Part shown: in pieces, positions 13,579-20,287 of the stretch | Layout of the letters: each line of letters starts with the position of its first letter | How positions within the stretch are numbered: the stretch's first letter is position 1 | DNA from: an uncultured Clostridia bacterium | GTDB lineage: Bacteria > Bacillota > Clostridia > Christensenellales > Borkfalkiaceae | Direction: 5' to 3' | Length of the DNA: 24,174 nucleotides | NCBI GenBank assembly: GCA_947629875.1 | Contig: CANRFK010000007.1 | Span: 1-24,174 of the forward strand | Made by a program: the position numbers and the translations under genes | The notes under the pieces: model-generated | What the model was told of the DNA's origin: nothing | The model's input: the letters and a program-made list of their open reading frames with translations, nothing else | Database searches by the model: none

Positions 13579-15147
13579 TCATAAATCGGGATCGTCGCCT
13601 TCGATTTGCTCTTGATCCGTGTGCGGGATTTCTCTTTCGTTCGGGCGCAGTAGTAACACGGCGTCTACAATCACTGCAGTAAAGAGAAGTACGGAGAACA
13701 CGAGCGTGACGATGGGCGCCGTATAAGTCAACTTGACGGCGCTATCGAGTTCCATATATTTCACGAAGAAGTCGCCGAACAAAATGCTGGCTGCGAGTGC
13801 GCCCACGGCGCAAGCGAGGAGAAAGGCTGCCGCAATGAGGCGATTTTTTTCGCGCGGTACGGCGGAGGGAGCGCGCTCTTCCGCAAGCGATTTCCACAGC
13901 AGAATAAGTAAGCATACGGTGAGTGCGATGACTGCGAGTTGAAAAATCACTGCAAATACGGACGCCGCAAGGGCATTGCTCGGTGCGGCCACGAATGTTC
14001 CGGTTGTAGCCGCCTGTATTTTGGAGATATAACCCATGCCCGCAAGCGACATATAACTCATGATATTTGCGGCGGCGCCCGTACTGCTGACGCCGAGCGC
14101 GCCCTGCGTGGCGAAGGAGAGGATGATGATGGAAAATACCGAACCGACGGCGGCGACGATCCCGTTTTTGATCATATTGCGGGTCAAAAGCGACTTGCCC
14201 TTGGCGACGATCCGGAGCCCGCAACCCGCGCCGAAGAAAATGCCGCCCAAGATGACGCCCGCAAGCGAGGCGTCGTTCATGGTGACGGAGGTGCTGCTTT
14301 CCGTTCCCGTTGAATGTCCCGCGTAGAGTGCGAGGAGCACGCATGCGCTACAAAGAAATACGGCGTATGCCGCGGCGGCGGGTGCGAAATAATCGGTGTT
14401 GCCCTTCGTCCCGCGGACAGAACGCGCAAAGCGGACTGCCGCAAGCACCACACAGACGGGGATCGAGACGAGCGATCCCGCGGCGATCAGCGTGCCGATG
14501 GCGGCGCTGAAATAGAGCGGGAAGGCAAGATATTCCCCACCCGTTGTGATATCTTGCAAAGAAAGAGAAATTTGTTCATATATCTTCGAGAAAAAGTCGT
14601 AGATGATGGTTTGACTGCGGCTGGAGCCGAGAAGTTCGGAAGAGGAGACAACAGACGTGAGCCCGAGGCAGAAGATGAAGATGAGGGCAAACGTGGCCGA
14701 CGCAAGCAGAGCGATGCCGCCCGAGAGGTTCAGCCAATGGGAGAGCGATTTGTTCGGTTTGACCGTTGTCTGCGGGATCGACGGGACTTGCGATAAGTGG
14801 CCGTATTCGGAACCGCAGAGCGTCTCCTCGTGCGGGTCGGCGTCGTACTGCGAATGGGAAAGCGGTGCGTTTGTCTTGGCAACCGTCTGCGCGCTTTCGG
14901 CAATGATTTGTCCCGAGGAATGTCCGCATACGGGGCAGAAGCGCGCCCCATCGGGCAAGACCTCTCCGCATTCGGGACAGGCGCGTTTGCCGTCGATCCT
15001 TTCACCGCAAATATAGCAGTAGACCGCATTCTCATTGTTTGCCGAGCCGCACTTCGGACAGACGATTTTGCCGTCGATCCGCTTTCCACACGCCGAACAA
15101 AAAGCTGCGCCGTCGGGATTTTCCGCGTTGCAAAATTTGCAGATCAT
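13579..15147 (-). CDS. Zinc-ribbon multi-pass membrane protein, function unknown
   Basis: The 522-aa protein starts with three tandem zinc ribbons: CKFC..FCSACG (residues 3-20), CPKCG..YCYICG (about 30-48) and CPECG..FCPVCG (about 57-74), each with two Cys pairs. A linker of about 60 residues follows (Ser/Thr/Gln-rich), then about eight to nine hydrophobic segments through to residue 510. Such zinc-ribbon heads are common on clostridial membrane proteins of unknown role and may bind partner proteins or nucleic acids. The ATG at 15147 follows GGAGG; the longer frame upstream to 15366 passes through the promoter and is rejected. I do not recognise the membrane part. It is apparently monocistronic. 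Confidence 0.85.
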   Translation of the reverse strand: MICKFCNAENPDGAAFCSACGKRIDGKIVCPKCGSANNENAVYCYICGERIDGKRACPECGEVLPDGARFCPVCGHSSGQIIAESAQTVAKTNAPLSHSQYDADPHEETLCGSEYGHLSQVPSIPQTTVKPNKSLSHWLNLSGGIALLASATFALIFIFCLGLTSVVSSSELLGSSRSQTIIYDFFSKIYEQISLSLQDITTGGEYLAFPLYFSAAIGTLIAAGSLVSIPVCVVLAAVRFARSVRGTKGNTDYFAPAAAAYAVFLCSACVLLALYAGHSTGTESSTSVTMNDASLAGVILGGIFFGAGCGLRIVAKGKSLLTRNMIKNGIVAAVGSVFSIIILSFATQGALGVSSTGAAANIMSYMSLAGMGYISKIQAATTGTFVAAPSNALAASVFAVIFQLAVIALTVCLLILLWKSLAEERAPSAVPREKNRLIAAAFLLACAVGALAASILFGDFFVKYMELDSAVKLTYTAPIVTLVFSVLLFTAVIVDAVLLLRPNEREIPHTDQEQIEGDDPDL

Positions 15148-15175
15148 AATTTTTCCTCCGTAGAATGTTTGCATC

Positions 15176-15204
15176 ATTATATCAAAAATTCGGGGGGGGG
15201 CAAC
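15176..15204 (-). promoter_or_regulatory. Promoter with a nine-C tract, zinc-ribbon protein gene
   Basis: On the minus strand TATAAT at 15181-15176 and a likely -35 TTGCCC at 15203-15198, 16-bp spacer. The -35 runs into a homopolymer of nine C (plus-strand G at 15192-15200). Length changes in the tract would shift the spacing. Confidence 0.55.
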
Positions 15205-15473
15205 TATTTTGGCTTGTGCGGAGAAATATTTTTGCTGTAATTGACAAAATTTTGCGGCGGGCGGGTGCGGGGCAGCGGAAAATGGGCGATGATGGGTCAA
15301 TTCTACCATAAGTAGATATCGAACGGGACGCATCATAAAAATGCAAATAGGAAGAAAAGGGGGCAAAGAAACGGGAAACCGAAGAAAAGAAGAAAAAAGG
15401 CAAGTATGGAAAGAGGAAGAAACGGGAGTTCCTCATTCGGAGAAAGACTCCACATGGTACCCTCCCCCCGTTT

Positions 15474-15508
15474 CCCCCTCCCCGCGCGCGTAGCGCGCGG
15501 GGAGGGGG
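15474..15508. repeat. Perfect 16-bp GC-rich inverted repeat
   Basis: CCCCCTCCCCGCGCGC (15474-15489) and GCGCGCGGGGAGGGGG (15493-15508) around a GTA loop. It lies about 160 bp downstream of the thiT stop on the minus strand and may block read-through, but there is no T-run. The 15205-15669 gap otherwise shows purine-rich sequence and the tandem repeat below, with no gene I can support. Confidence 0.6.
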
Positions 15509-15598
15509 ATAATATTAGAGGATAAGGCAAGACGGCGCACACGTGCTGACGCGGGAAAAGGGATGGCTCCACCCCCGCCCCTACGGGGCACCCCCTTC

Positions 15599-15648
15599 CA
15601 TGGAGGGGGCAAGAAAAGGCTCCCATGGAGGGGGCGAGAAAAGGCTCC
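15599..15648. repeat. Two 25-bp tandem repeats
   Basis: CATGGAGGGGGCAAGAAAAG plus GCTCC at 15599-15623 is followed directly by the same unit with one change (CGAG for CAAG) at 15624-15648. It is a recent tandem duplication in the 3' region of thiT. Confidence 0.75.
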
Positions 15649-15669
15649 CGAGGGGGCACGTAGGCGGGG

Positions 15670-16992
15670 TTATTCGACGGGGGCGTCGGGTTCGTCTTGG
15701 GAGGTGGTTTCCTGCACGGGCGTTTCTTGCGCGGGGGCGGGAGCCTCAACGGGAGTTGACCCGGCGGGGACGGCATCCTCGGCGGGGGCGGGTTCAAGGG
15801 AAGATACACTCGGCTTCGCCTCGGTATGAGGAACTATCTCCTCGGCGGGGGCGGGTTCAAGGGAAGATACACTCACCGCCTGCGGCGGCTCGGTATGAGG
15901 GGTGGCGGGCTTTGCGGGGGCGTTGAACTTTCTCACTTCGCGGACAAAGGCCTTGGAACTGAAAACAAGCACGCCGACGGCGATGACGATGGCGAGATCG
16001 ATAAACACGAAGGAATTGTAGGTCAGGCTGTACGTCCATGCGCCGAGCGGGTCGGCGCCGAGGTCGGCAAAGGCGAACACGCCCGAAAGAATGTGAGAGA
16101 CGTAGCGGAGCGTGCACGCGACCACCGCGCCGAGGGCGAACTGCACCTGCGGCATCTTCTCCAACTTCTTGACGTGTGCGAACATGCCCGCTACGCCGAT
16201 GCACGCGAATGCGATGGGGTAATCCAATAGGAACTGTGCGGGGTGGATGATCCAAGGATCCTGCACGGCCTGCAAGATGCCGTAGATGAAGCCCGCGAAC
16301 ACGCCCTTCTTCACGCCGAACATATACGAATAGATCATGAGGGGCAGAAGTGACGCGACGGTCACAGACCCCGACTGCGGCAACTGGAAGATACGAATGT
16401 ACGAGAGGGCGAAACTCATCGCAATGCAGACGGCGGCATAGGAGACGGACTTGGAATCGAAGCCCTTCTTATCCTTTCTGCCGAAAATCAGAGCGAGAAC
16501 GACGAGGACGGCGAGAAGCACCACCGCGGAGACGTACAGAAGGGCGTTGTCCGTTATCGTGATGCCGTTCTTTGCGTTGTCTCCGAACACGCCCATGCAG
16601 ACGAGCACGGCAATGCCCGCGGTTCCCGTAATACTGCCCGTGATAATCGCCGTGAGTTTGCGCGGTTTGAGGTACAGCGCGATCGCGCTCCCGCCGACGC
16701 AGACGAGCAGGACGAGCAGGGGATAGAAGAGCGTGTTTGAAATTCCGTCCTCCGCAAAAGTCATCGAGAGCAACACGATGCCCACGGCGCAGGCATAGCC
16801 GATTGCGGCAAGCAACGAAATTTTGGCGAATTTCTTTCTTGCGTCGCCCTTCAAGAGGACGACTGCGATGAGAAAGCCGATGACGAGCGCGAGCGTCAAC
16901 CAGAAAAAGATGCCGCCCGCAATGTTTAGCGGAGAATCAAAGAGAATCGGATACCACTTTGTTGTGTCCGCCAAAAGGGAATTGAGTAACAT
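15670..16992 (-). CDS. thiT: Enlarged ECF thiamine transporter S component (ThiT-like)
   Basis: The 440-aa protein contains a ThiT-like domain at about residues 181-350: SYAAVCIAMSFALSYIRIF, LPQSGSVTVASLLPLMIYSY, FGVKKGVFAGFIYGILQ, HPAQFLLDYPIAFACIGVAG, which carry the thiamine-binding signature of this S-component family. ThiT is normally about 190-200 aa. Here it is preceded by about 170 residues with five to six hydrophobic segments and followed by an 80-residue Pro/Glu/Ala-rich tail containing two near-identical units (about residues 365-408). The ATG at 16992 follows AGGAGG. A TPP riboswitch and terminator lie upstream on the same strand, which supports thiamine as substrate and TPP repression. 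The tail is encoded partly by copies of a dispersed palindromic repeat. The role of the extra N-terminal membrane part is not known. Confidence 0.88.
   Translation of the reverse strand: MLLNSLLADTTKWYPILFDSPLNIAGGIFFWLTLALVIGFLIAVVLLKGDARKKFAKISLLAAIGYACAVGIVLLSMTFAEDGISNTLFYPLLVLLVCVGGSAIALYLKPRKLTAIITGSITGTAGIAVLVCMGVFGDNAKNGITITDNALLYVSAVVLLAVLVVLALIFGRKDKKGFDSKSVSYAAVCIAMSFALSYIRIFQLPQSGSVTVASLLPLMIYSYMFGVKKGVFAGFIYGILQAVQDPWIIHPAQFLLDYPIAFACIGVAGMFAHVKKLEKMPQVQFALGAVVACTLRYVSHILSGVFAFADLGADPLGAWTYSLTYNSFVFIDLAIVIAVGVLVFSSKAFVREVRKFNAPAKPATPHTEPPQAVSVSSLEPAPAEEIVPHTEAKPSVSSLEPAPAEDAVPAGSTPVEAPAPAQETPVQETTSQDEPDAPVE
15798..15831 (-). repeat. CTCATAC...GTATCTT element inside thiT, copy A
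   Basis: Read on the coding strand it is CCTCATACCGAG-GCGAAGCC-GAGTGTATCTTCCC, with the same ends as the intergenic copies at 7500 and 7577 but a very short core. It encodes PHTEAKPSVSS in frame. Confidence 0.75.
15861..15900 (-). repeat. CTCATAC...GTATCTT element inside thiT, copy B
   Basis: On the coding strand CCTCATACCGAG, a stem CCGCC-GCA-GGCGG, then TGAGTGTATCTTCCC. It encodes PHTEPPQAVSVSS. The stretch after each copy (TTGAACCCGCCCCCGCCGAG) is identical, so a unit of about 65 bp was duplicated after the element entered the gene. Confidence 0.75.
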
Positions 16993-17068
16993 AGAAACCT
17001 CCTGTAAATATGTGTTTTGAATGCCCGCCTCGGAGGGGTGGCTCTTTCCATAGCCGTCGCAGCTCTTT

Positions 17069-17191
17069 GTACTTCGCCTGCGGCTTCGTGCCGTGCTTAG
17101 TAGACGAATGGTGCGCACGGGGCGCGCTTGCGTTTTCCCTACTTCGCCTACGGCTCGTGCCGTGCCTAGTAGGCGAATGGTGTGCACGGGG
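17069..17191 (+). repeat. Two copies of the 55-bp dispersed repeat in the thiT leader
   Basis: Units at 17069-17123 and 17139-17191 share TACTTCGCC..CGGC..CGTGCCGTGC.TAGTAG.CGAATGGTG.GCACGGGG. They lie between the TPP riboswitch-terminator and the thiT start codon, lengthening that leader. Other copies are at 13356-13414 (same direction) and 18155-18210 (inverted). Confidence 0.75.
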
Positions 17192-17276
17192 TGGTCATTT
17201 ACGTTTTAGTAAACTCCCTTCGGGAAATCCGCGCGCTCCTCGATCTGCTCGGCTCTGAAAAGAGCCCAAATAGCCC

Positions 17277-17305
17277 AAAAAATAACGCCCGCGAAAACGC
17301 GGGCG
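17277..17305 (-). terminator. Terminator of the TPP riboswitch
   Basis: On the minus strand CCGCCCGCG-TTTT-CGCGGGCG is followed by TTATTTTTT. It lies 15 bp after the riboswitch, the usual arrangement for TPP-dependent transcription termination ahead of thiT. Confidence 0.85.
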
Positions 17306-17319
17306 GAAAAATCTCCTCA

Positions 17320-17396
17320 ATCTCGTTCTTTCGTTCAAGTATTACCTTGTCCGATTCAAATGGTATGATCTCAGCCCTTTTGGGGCACCCACGACG
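17320..17396 (-). promoter_or_regulatory. TPP riboswitch (THI element)
   Basis: Read on the minus strand: TCGTGGGTGCCCC, then GGGCTGAGATCATACC (the CUGAGA core), TTGAATCGGACAAGG, TAATACTTG and an ACGA-containing end that closes P1 with TCGT. The CUGAGA-AUACC and UGAAUC...GGUAAUAC blocks are the pyrophosphate- and pyrimidine-binding halves of the family. The 3' half departs somewhat from consensus. It represses thiamine genes when TPP is high. The downstream gene is thiT. Confidence 0.88.
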
Positions 17397-17445
17397 GATA
17401 TTCAAATTGTACCTGAATTATATCACGCTTTTTCCGCAAAGTAAA

Positions 17446-17474
17446 TTGTTTTTCGCACACTTTTGTGATATAAT
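17446..17474 (+). promoter_or_regulatory. Promoter of the YfbR-like gene
   Basis: TTGTTT (17446-17451), a 17-bp spacer and TATAAT (17469-17474). It is followed by AAGAGGT at 17481-17487 and the ATG at 17492. It is divergent from the thiT leader. Confidence 0.75.
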
Positions 17475-17491
17475 CAAAAAAAGAGGTACTT

Positions 17492-18073
17492 ATGGATAAA
17501 TTTTACGCCTATCTCGACAGAATGAAGTTCATCAAACGCTGGCAACTCATGCACTCCACGCGCGACGAGAACATCATGGAGCACTCGCACTCCGTCGCCG
17601 TGCTCGCCCATGCGCTCTGCGCCATCGAGAACAAGGTCTACGGCGGCCATGTGGATACCGAGCGCGCCGTGCTCTTCGCCCTCTACCACGAGGTGAGCGA
17701 GGTGATGACGGGGGATCTGCCCACGCCCGTGAAGTACTTCAACGCGAGCATCCACGGCGAATACGAGAAACTCGAACAACTCGCGGTGGATAAGATCGCG
17801 GGTACGCTCCCCGAGGAGCTGCGCGGGGAACTCTACCCCTATTTGCAGGCCGATAAGTCGTTGCCAGAATACCGCTTTGTGAAGGCGGCGGATAAACTCT
17901 CTGCGTATATCAAGTGCCTCGAGGAGTTGCGGCAGGGGAACAATGAGTTTTCCAAGGCGAAAAAGACCATCGAGGGGGATCTTTTGAACATGAAGATGCG
18001 CGCGGTCGATTACTTTTTCGGGCACTTCATCCCCGCGTTCTCGCTGACGATTGATGAGCTGGAAGGGCTATAA
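17492..18073 (+). CDS. YfbR-like 5'-deoxynucleotidase, HD superfamily
   Basis: Metal-dependent phosphohydrolase that in E. coli (YfbR) removes phosphate from deoxynucleoside 5'-monophosphates; cytoplasmic. The 193-aa length matches. Conserved pieces include KRWQLMHSTRDENIMEHSHSVAVLAHAL (residues 15-42, metal ligand His31), YHEVSEVMTGDLPTPVKYFN (65-84) and KAADKLSAYIKCLEELRQGNNEF (about 131-153). The HD doublet that gives the superfamily its name is His66-Glu67 here, a conservative change of a metal ligand. Start choice is clear from AAGAGGT with normal spacing. The gene has its own promoter and stands alone. A palindromic repeat begins right after the stop. Confidence 0.92.
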   Translation: MDKFYAYLDRMKFIKRWQLMHSTRDENIMEHSHSVAVLAHALCAIENKVYGGHVDTERAVLFALYHEVSEVMTGDLPTPVKYFNASIHGEYEKLEQLAVDKIAGTLPEELRGELYPYLQADKSLPEYRFVKAADKLSAYIKCLEELRQGNNEFSKAKKTIEGDLLNMKMRAVDYFFGHFIPAFSLTIDELEGL

Positions 18074-18138
18074 GTTTCGTTGAATTTCTTTTTTCGTCTC
18101 CGCCCCTTGGGGGCGTATGCTCAAAAATAAATTCAACG
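18074..18138. repeat. 62-bp palindromic dispersed repeat, copy 2 (inverted)
   Basis: GTTTCGTTGAATTTCTTTTT at the left and AAATTCAACG at the right. It is the reverse complement of 123-188 with about ten differences in the central part. It begins one base past the YfbR stop codon and could fold into a terminator-like hairpin in that mRNA. Confidence 0.75.
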
Positions 18139-18154
18139 CCCCGCCTCGCACCGC

Positions 18155-18210
18155 CCCGCGCGCACTATTCGTCTACCAAGCGCGGCACGAGCCCGCAGGG
18201 CGAAGTAGCG
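18155..18210 (-). repeat. 55-bp dispersed repeat, inverted copy
   Basis: On the minus strand CGCTACTTCGCCCTGCGGGC, TCGTGCCGCGCTTGGTAGACG, AATAGTGCGCGCG. It is closest to the copy at 13356-13414. Confidence 0.75.
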
Positions 18211-18241
18211 CCGCCGTACGGTAGTTCGGCGGCGCACAGCA

Positions 18242-18296
18242 CCCCTCCCCACCACCGCCTACGGCGGAGTCTCCCCTCCCAAGGAGGGTAGGCCTT
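18242..18296 (-). repeat. Dispersed GC-rich repeat (GGCGGTGGTGGGG type), copy 2
   Basis: On the minus strand AAGGCCTACCCTCCTTGGGA, a small hairpin, then GACTCCGCCGTAGGCGGTGG and TGGGG, matching 7283-7343 in order. Copies 1 and 2 differ most in the hairpin. The 18074-18646 interval is wholly repeats plus promoter and leader; no gene is supported before 18647. Confidence 0.65.
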
Positions 18297-18356
18297 TGCC
18301 CATCTCCTCCCCCGAAGGGCGGGAGAGACGGATTTTGGAAATTTTCCAAGATATGA

Positions 18357-18385
18357 TTGACGGAAGGGCGAAAATCGGATATAAT
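18357..18385 (+). promoter_or_regulatory. Promoter upstream of the Wzz-like gene
   Basis: TTGACG (18357-18362), a 17-bp spacer and TATAAT (18380-18385). The transcript would carry a leader of about 255 nt before the ATG at 18647, much longer than the other leaders here. Confidence 0.75.
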
Positions 18386-18456
18386 ACAGGCAATTACGAT
18401 ACGGTTGCAGACAGAGTTGGTTATAATAAAAGCGGCCGTTCTGACAAAGCCGCCCT

Positions 18457-18552
18457 GGAAAAACCGTGAACGCGGGCGAAGTTGCTCGGAAAAATTGATA
18501 AACGTCGGCGAAGTTGCCCGAGAAAAACCGTGAACGCAGGCGAAGTTGTATG
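18457..18552 (+). repeat. Three 31-33 bp imperfect repeats in the leader of the Wzz-like gene
   Basis: Units beginning GGAAAAACCGTGAACGCGGG (18457), GGAAAAATTGATAAACGTCG (18488) and GAGAAAAACCGTGAACGCAG (18520) each end in GGCGAAGTTG plus a few bases. A second pair, GACAAAGCCGCCCTGGAA (18442) and GACAAAACAGCTTTGGAA (18573), brackets them. Confidence 0.7.
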
Positions 18553-18646
18553 AAATAAAATCGATCGTTGCGGACAAAACAGCTTTGGAATGAAATCGCT
18601 TACGAGGGCGATACACAAAAAACGCAATCCCATTCGGAGAAAATGT

Positions 18647-20002
18647 ATGGAAGATGAAAATGTACAGGAAGGTTTGACGTTCGGCGAGATCTGGCGCATG
18701 GTGCTCCGCCGCATCTGGTATATCCTCGGCGCCGCCGCGCTCGTGACGGTCATTGCCGTGCTCATCGTGTACTTTGCGGTCAACCCCGGGGCGCGGTCGT
18801 ATTCGATGGAATTTTCCCTCGTGTTTCCCACGGGCTCCGAATATTCCTACCCCGACGGCGAACCCTTCTTTTATCAGACGATGATCTCTGCCGAGAGCCT
18901 CAACGAGGCCAAGAAGGGCGAGGGGCTCACGGGCATCAACACCGATCGGATGATCCGCGACAACCGGATCTCCATTCAGGCCGCAACGGTGACGGAGGGC
19001 GGTGCGACCAAGTACACGGGAAGATATACGGTGACCGCCAAGAGCACGTACTTTTCGGGCACGGAACAGGCGGAGAAGTTCATCCGCGCCATCGCGCAGG
19101 CCACGGTGGACAGGATGCGTGCCGAGGCGGGCAGTGTGGACTATGCCGTCTCCGAAGAGACGTTCGGGGGCGCGCCCTTCGAGGAACGCCTCAATCTCCT
19201 TGCCGAGGAGCGCGAGACCCTGATCGACAAGTACGACGAGTGGATCTCCATCTACGACGCGGCGTACAAGCTCAAAGTGGGGGAGACGGAGAAATCCCTC
19301 AAGGAGTTCCGCGCGTCCGTCAACGCCCTCTACGGCGAGAGCGTGCAGGAGGAGCTCGAGAACGAACTTCGGGCGGGCGGGTACTATTATACCGACAATT
19401 TTGACGCATATAAAGCGGCGTTGAAAGAGGAATACAGCCGCAACAAGACGGAGATCGAGGAGCTGAAAAAGGCGGGCACCGTGCAGAATACGGCATATAC
19501 CGTTGCCTCCGTGGCCGCGCCGCTTGCCGCCCTTTCGTCCGTACAACAGCAGGAGGGGGGCGTCTATGTGCAGCAGTCCGCGCTCAACGTCTCCCAGCGG
19601 CTCGCCGAACTCATCGAGCGCAACGCGAACATTCTGCATTGGCTGGGCTCCGATGAACTCGGGGAGAGCGGGGAGCCCGCGACGGGTACGCTCACATCGG
19701 CCGCAAACGATGCCTTTGCCGAGCGGATCGACGCGGAGCGCACCAAACTTGCGGGCGCGGCGGCCGAACTTACCGCGGTCACCAAGGCCATCTACGAACG
19801 CGGCATGCAGGCGCGGTTCGACATGCAGAAGGTCAAAACGGAGGGCGGCGTGAGCATTCTCCTCGTCGCCGTGGCGGCGTTCGTCGTCTGCTTCCTCCTC
19901 GCATGTTGTGTGGCGTGCGCCGCGGACAGGAGCCGCAGGAAAAAAGCGGGACATCCCACAAGCGAAGCGGAAGCGCAGCCCGAAGAGCCCAAAGAAGAAT
20001 AA
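18647..20002 (+). CDS. Wzz/chain-length-determinant-like membrane protein
   Basis: The 451-aa protein has a transmembrane segment near residues 26-46 (YILGAAALVTVIAVLIVYFAV), a long extracytoplasmic part (about 47-395) with helical, coiled-coil-prone regions, a second transmembrane segment near 405-428 (ILLVAVAAFVVCFLLACCVAC) and a short charged tail. The opening FGEIWRMVLRRIWYILGAAAL matches the N-terminus of Wzz/CapA polysaccharide co-polymerases, which regulate chain length of exported glycans. No tyrosine kinase or glycosyltransferase gene is nearby, so a polysaccharide role is inferred from topology only. The ATG at 18647 follows GGAGA with good spacing; the in-frame ATG at 18590 lies in the leader and lacks a ribosome binding site. 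Likely monocistronic, ended by the hairpin at 20009. Confidence 0.75.
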   Translation: MEDENVQEGLTFGEIWRMVLRRIWYILGAAALVTVIAVLIVYFAVNPGARSYSMEFSLVFPTGSEYSYPDGEPFFYQTMISAESLNEAKKGEGLTGINTDRMIRDNRISIQAATVTEGGATKYTGRYTVTAKSTYFSGTEQAEKFIRAIAQATVDRMRAEAGSVDYAVSEETFGGAPFEERLNLLAEERETLIDKYDEWISIYDAAYKLKVGETEKSLKEFRASVNALYGESVQEELENELRAGGYYYTDNFDAYKAALKEEYSRNKTEIEELKKAGTVQNTAYTVASVAAPLAALSSVQQQEGGVYVQQSALNVSQRLAELIERNANILHWLGSDELGESGEPATGTLTSAANDAFAERIDAERTKLAGAAAELTAVTKAIYERGMQARFDMQKVKTEGGVSILLVAVAAFVVCFLLACCVACAADRSRRKKAGHPTSEAEAQPEEPKEE

Positions 20003-20008
20003 CCCTTC

Positions 20009-20035
20009 GCCGCGCCGATGAGCGCGGCATTTTTT
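20009..20035 (+). terminator. Intrinsic terminator abutting the GIY-YIG start codon
   Basis: GCCGCGC (20009-20015) pairs with GCGCGGC (20022-20028), followed by A and TTTTTT (20030-20035). The next base begins an ATG. The terminator thus ends the Wzz-like transcript directly at the start of the next gene. Confidence 0.7.
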
Positions 20036-20287
20036 ATGGAATACTTTGTGTATCTTTTGCGGTGCGCGGACGGCACGCTCTATACGGGATTTACGACGGA
20101 TGTGAAGCGGCGGGAGGCCGTTCACAATGCGGGGAAGGGCGCAAAATATACGCGCTCGCGCCTGCCCGTGCGCATGGTGTATTATGAAACATTCCCAACG
20201 GAGCACGAGGCGAGGAGCCGCGAATGGCATATAAAACGGCTTTCCCGCGCCGAAAAGTTTGCGCTCATCGAGAAGGAGGGGGAATGA
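20036..20287 (+). CDS. GIY-YIG nuclease family protein (YhbQ-like)
   Basis: The 83-aa protein is a minimal GIY-YIG domain: YFVYLLRCADGTLYTGFTTD (residues 3-22, where VYLL and YTG stand for the GIY and YIG triads), followed by VKRREAVHNAGKGAKYTRSRLPVRMVYYE, an Arg at the expected catalytic place, and E in FPTEHEARSREWHIKRLSR. YhbQ/UPF0213 relatives are of this size and have reported or suspected DNA endonuclease activity. The ATG at 20036 matches the family start (MEYFVYLL); the ATG at 20018 lies in the hairpin. Neither has a Shine-Dalgarno. It overlaps the next gene by four bases (ATGA). Confidence 0.85.
   Translation: MEYFVYLLRCADGTLYTGFTTDVKRREAVHNAGKGAKYTRSRLPVRMVYYETFPTEHEARSREWHIKRLSRAEKFALIEKEGE

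Noticed and set aside
15599..15648. CRISPR array
   Set aside because: Only two direct 25-bp copies with no spacers between them. No other regular repeat-spacer pattern was found in the window.
15333..15809. Proline-rich minus-strand open frame of 158 codons
   Set aside because: It encodes low-complexity proline and overlaps the thiT tail and tandem repeats. No ribosome binding site was seen.
18173..20230. Minus-strand open frame of 685 codons opposite the Wzz-like gene
   Set aside because: Antisense composition in GC-rich DNA. It crosses the promoter and several repeats, and no domain is seen.
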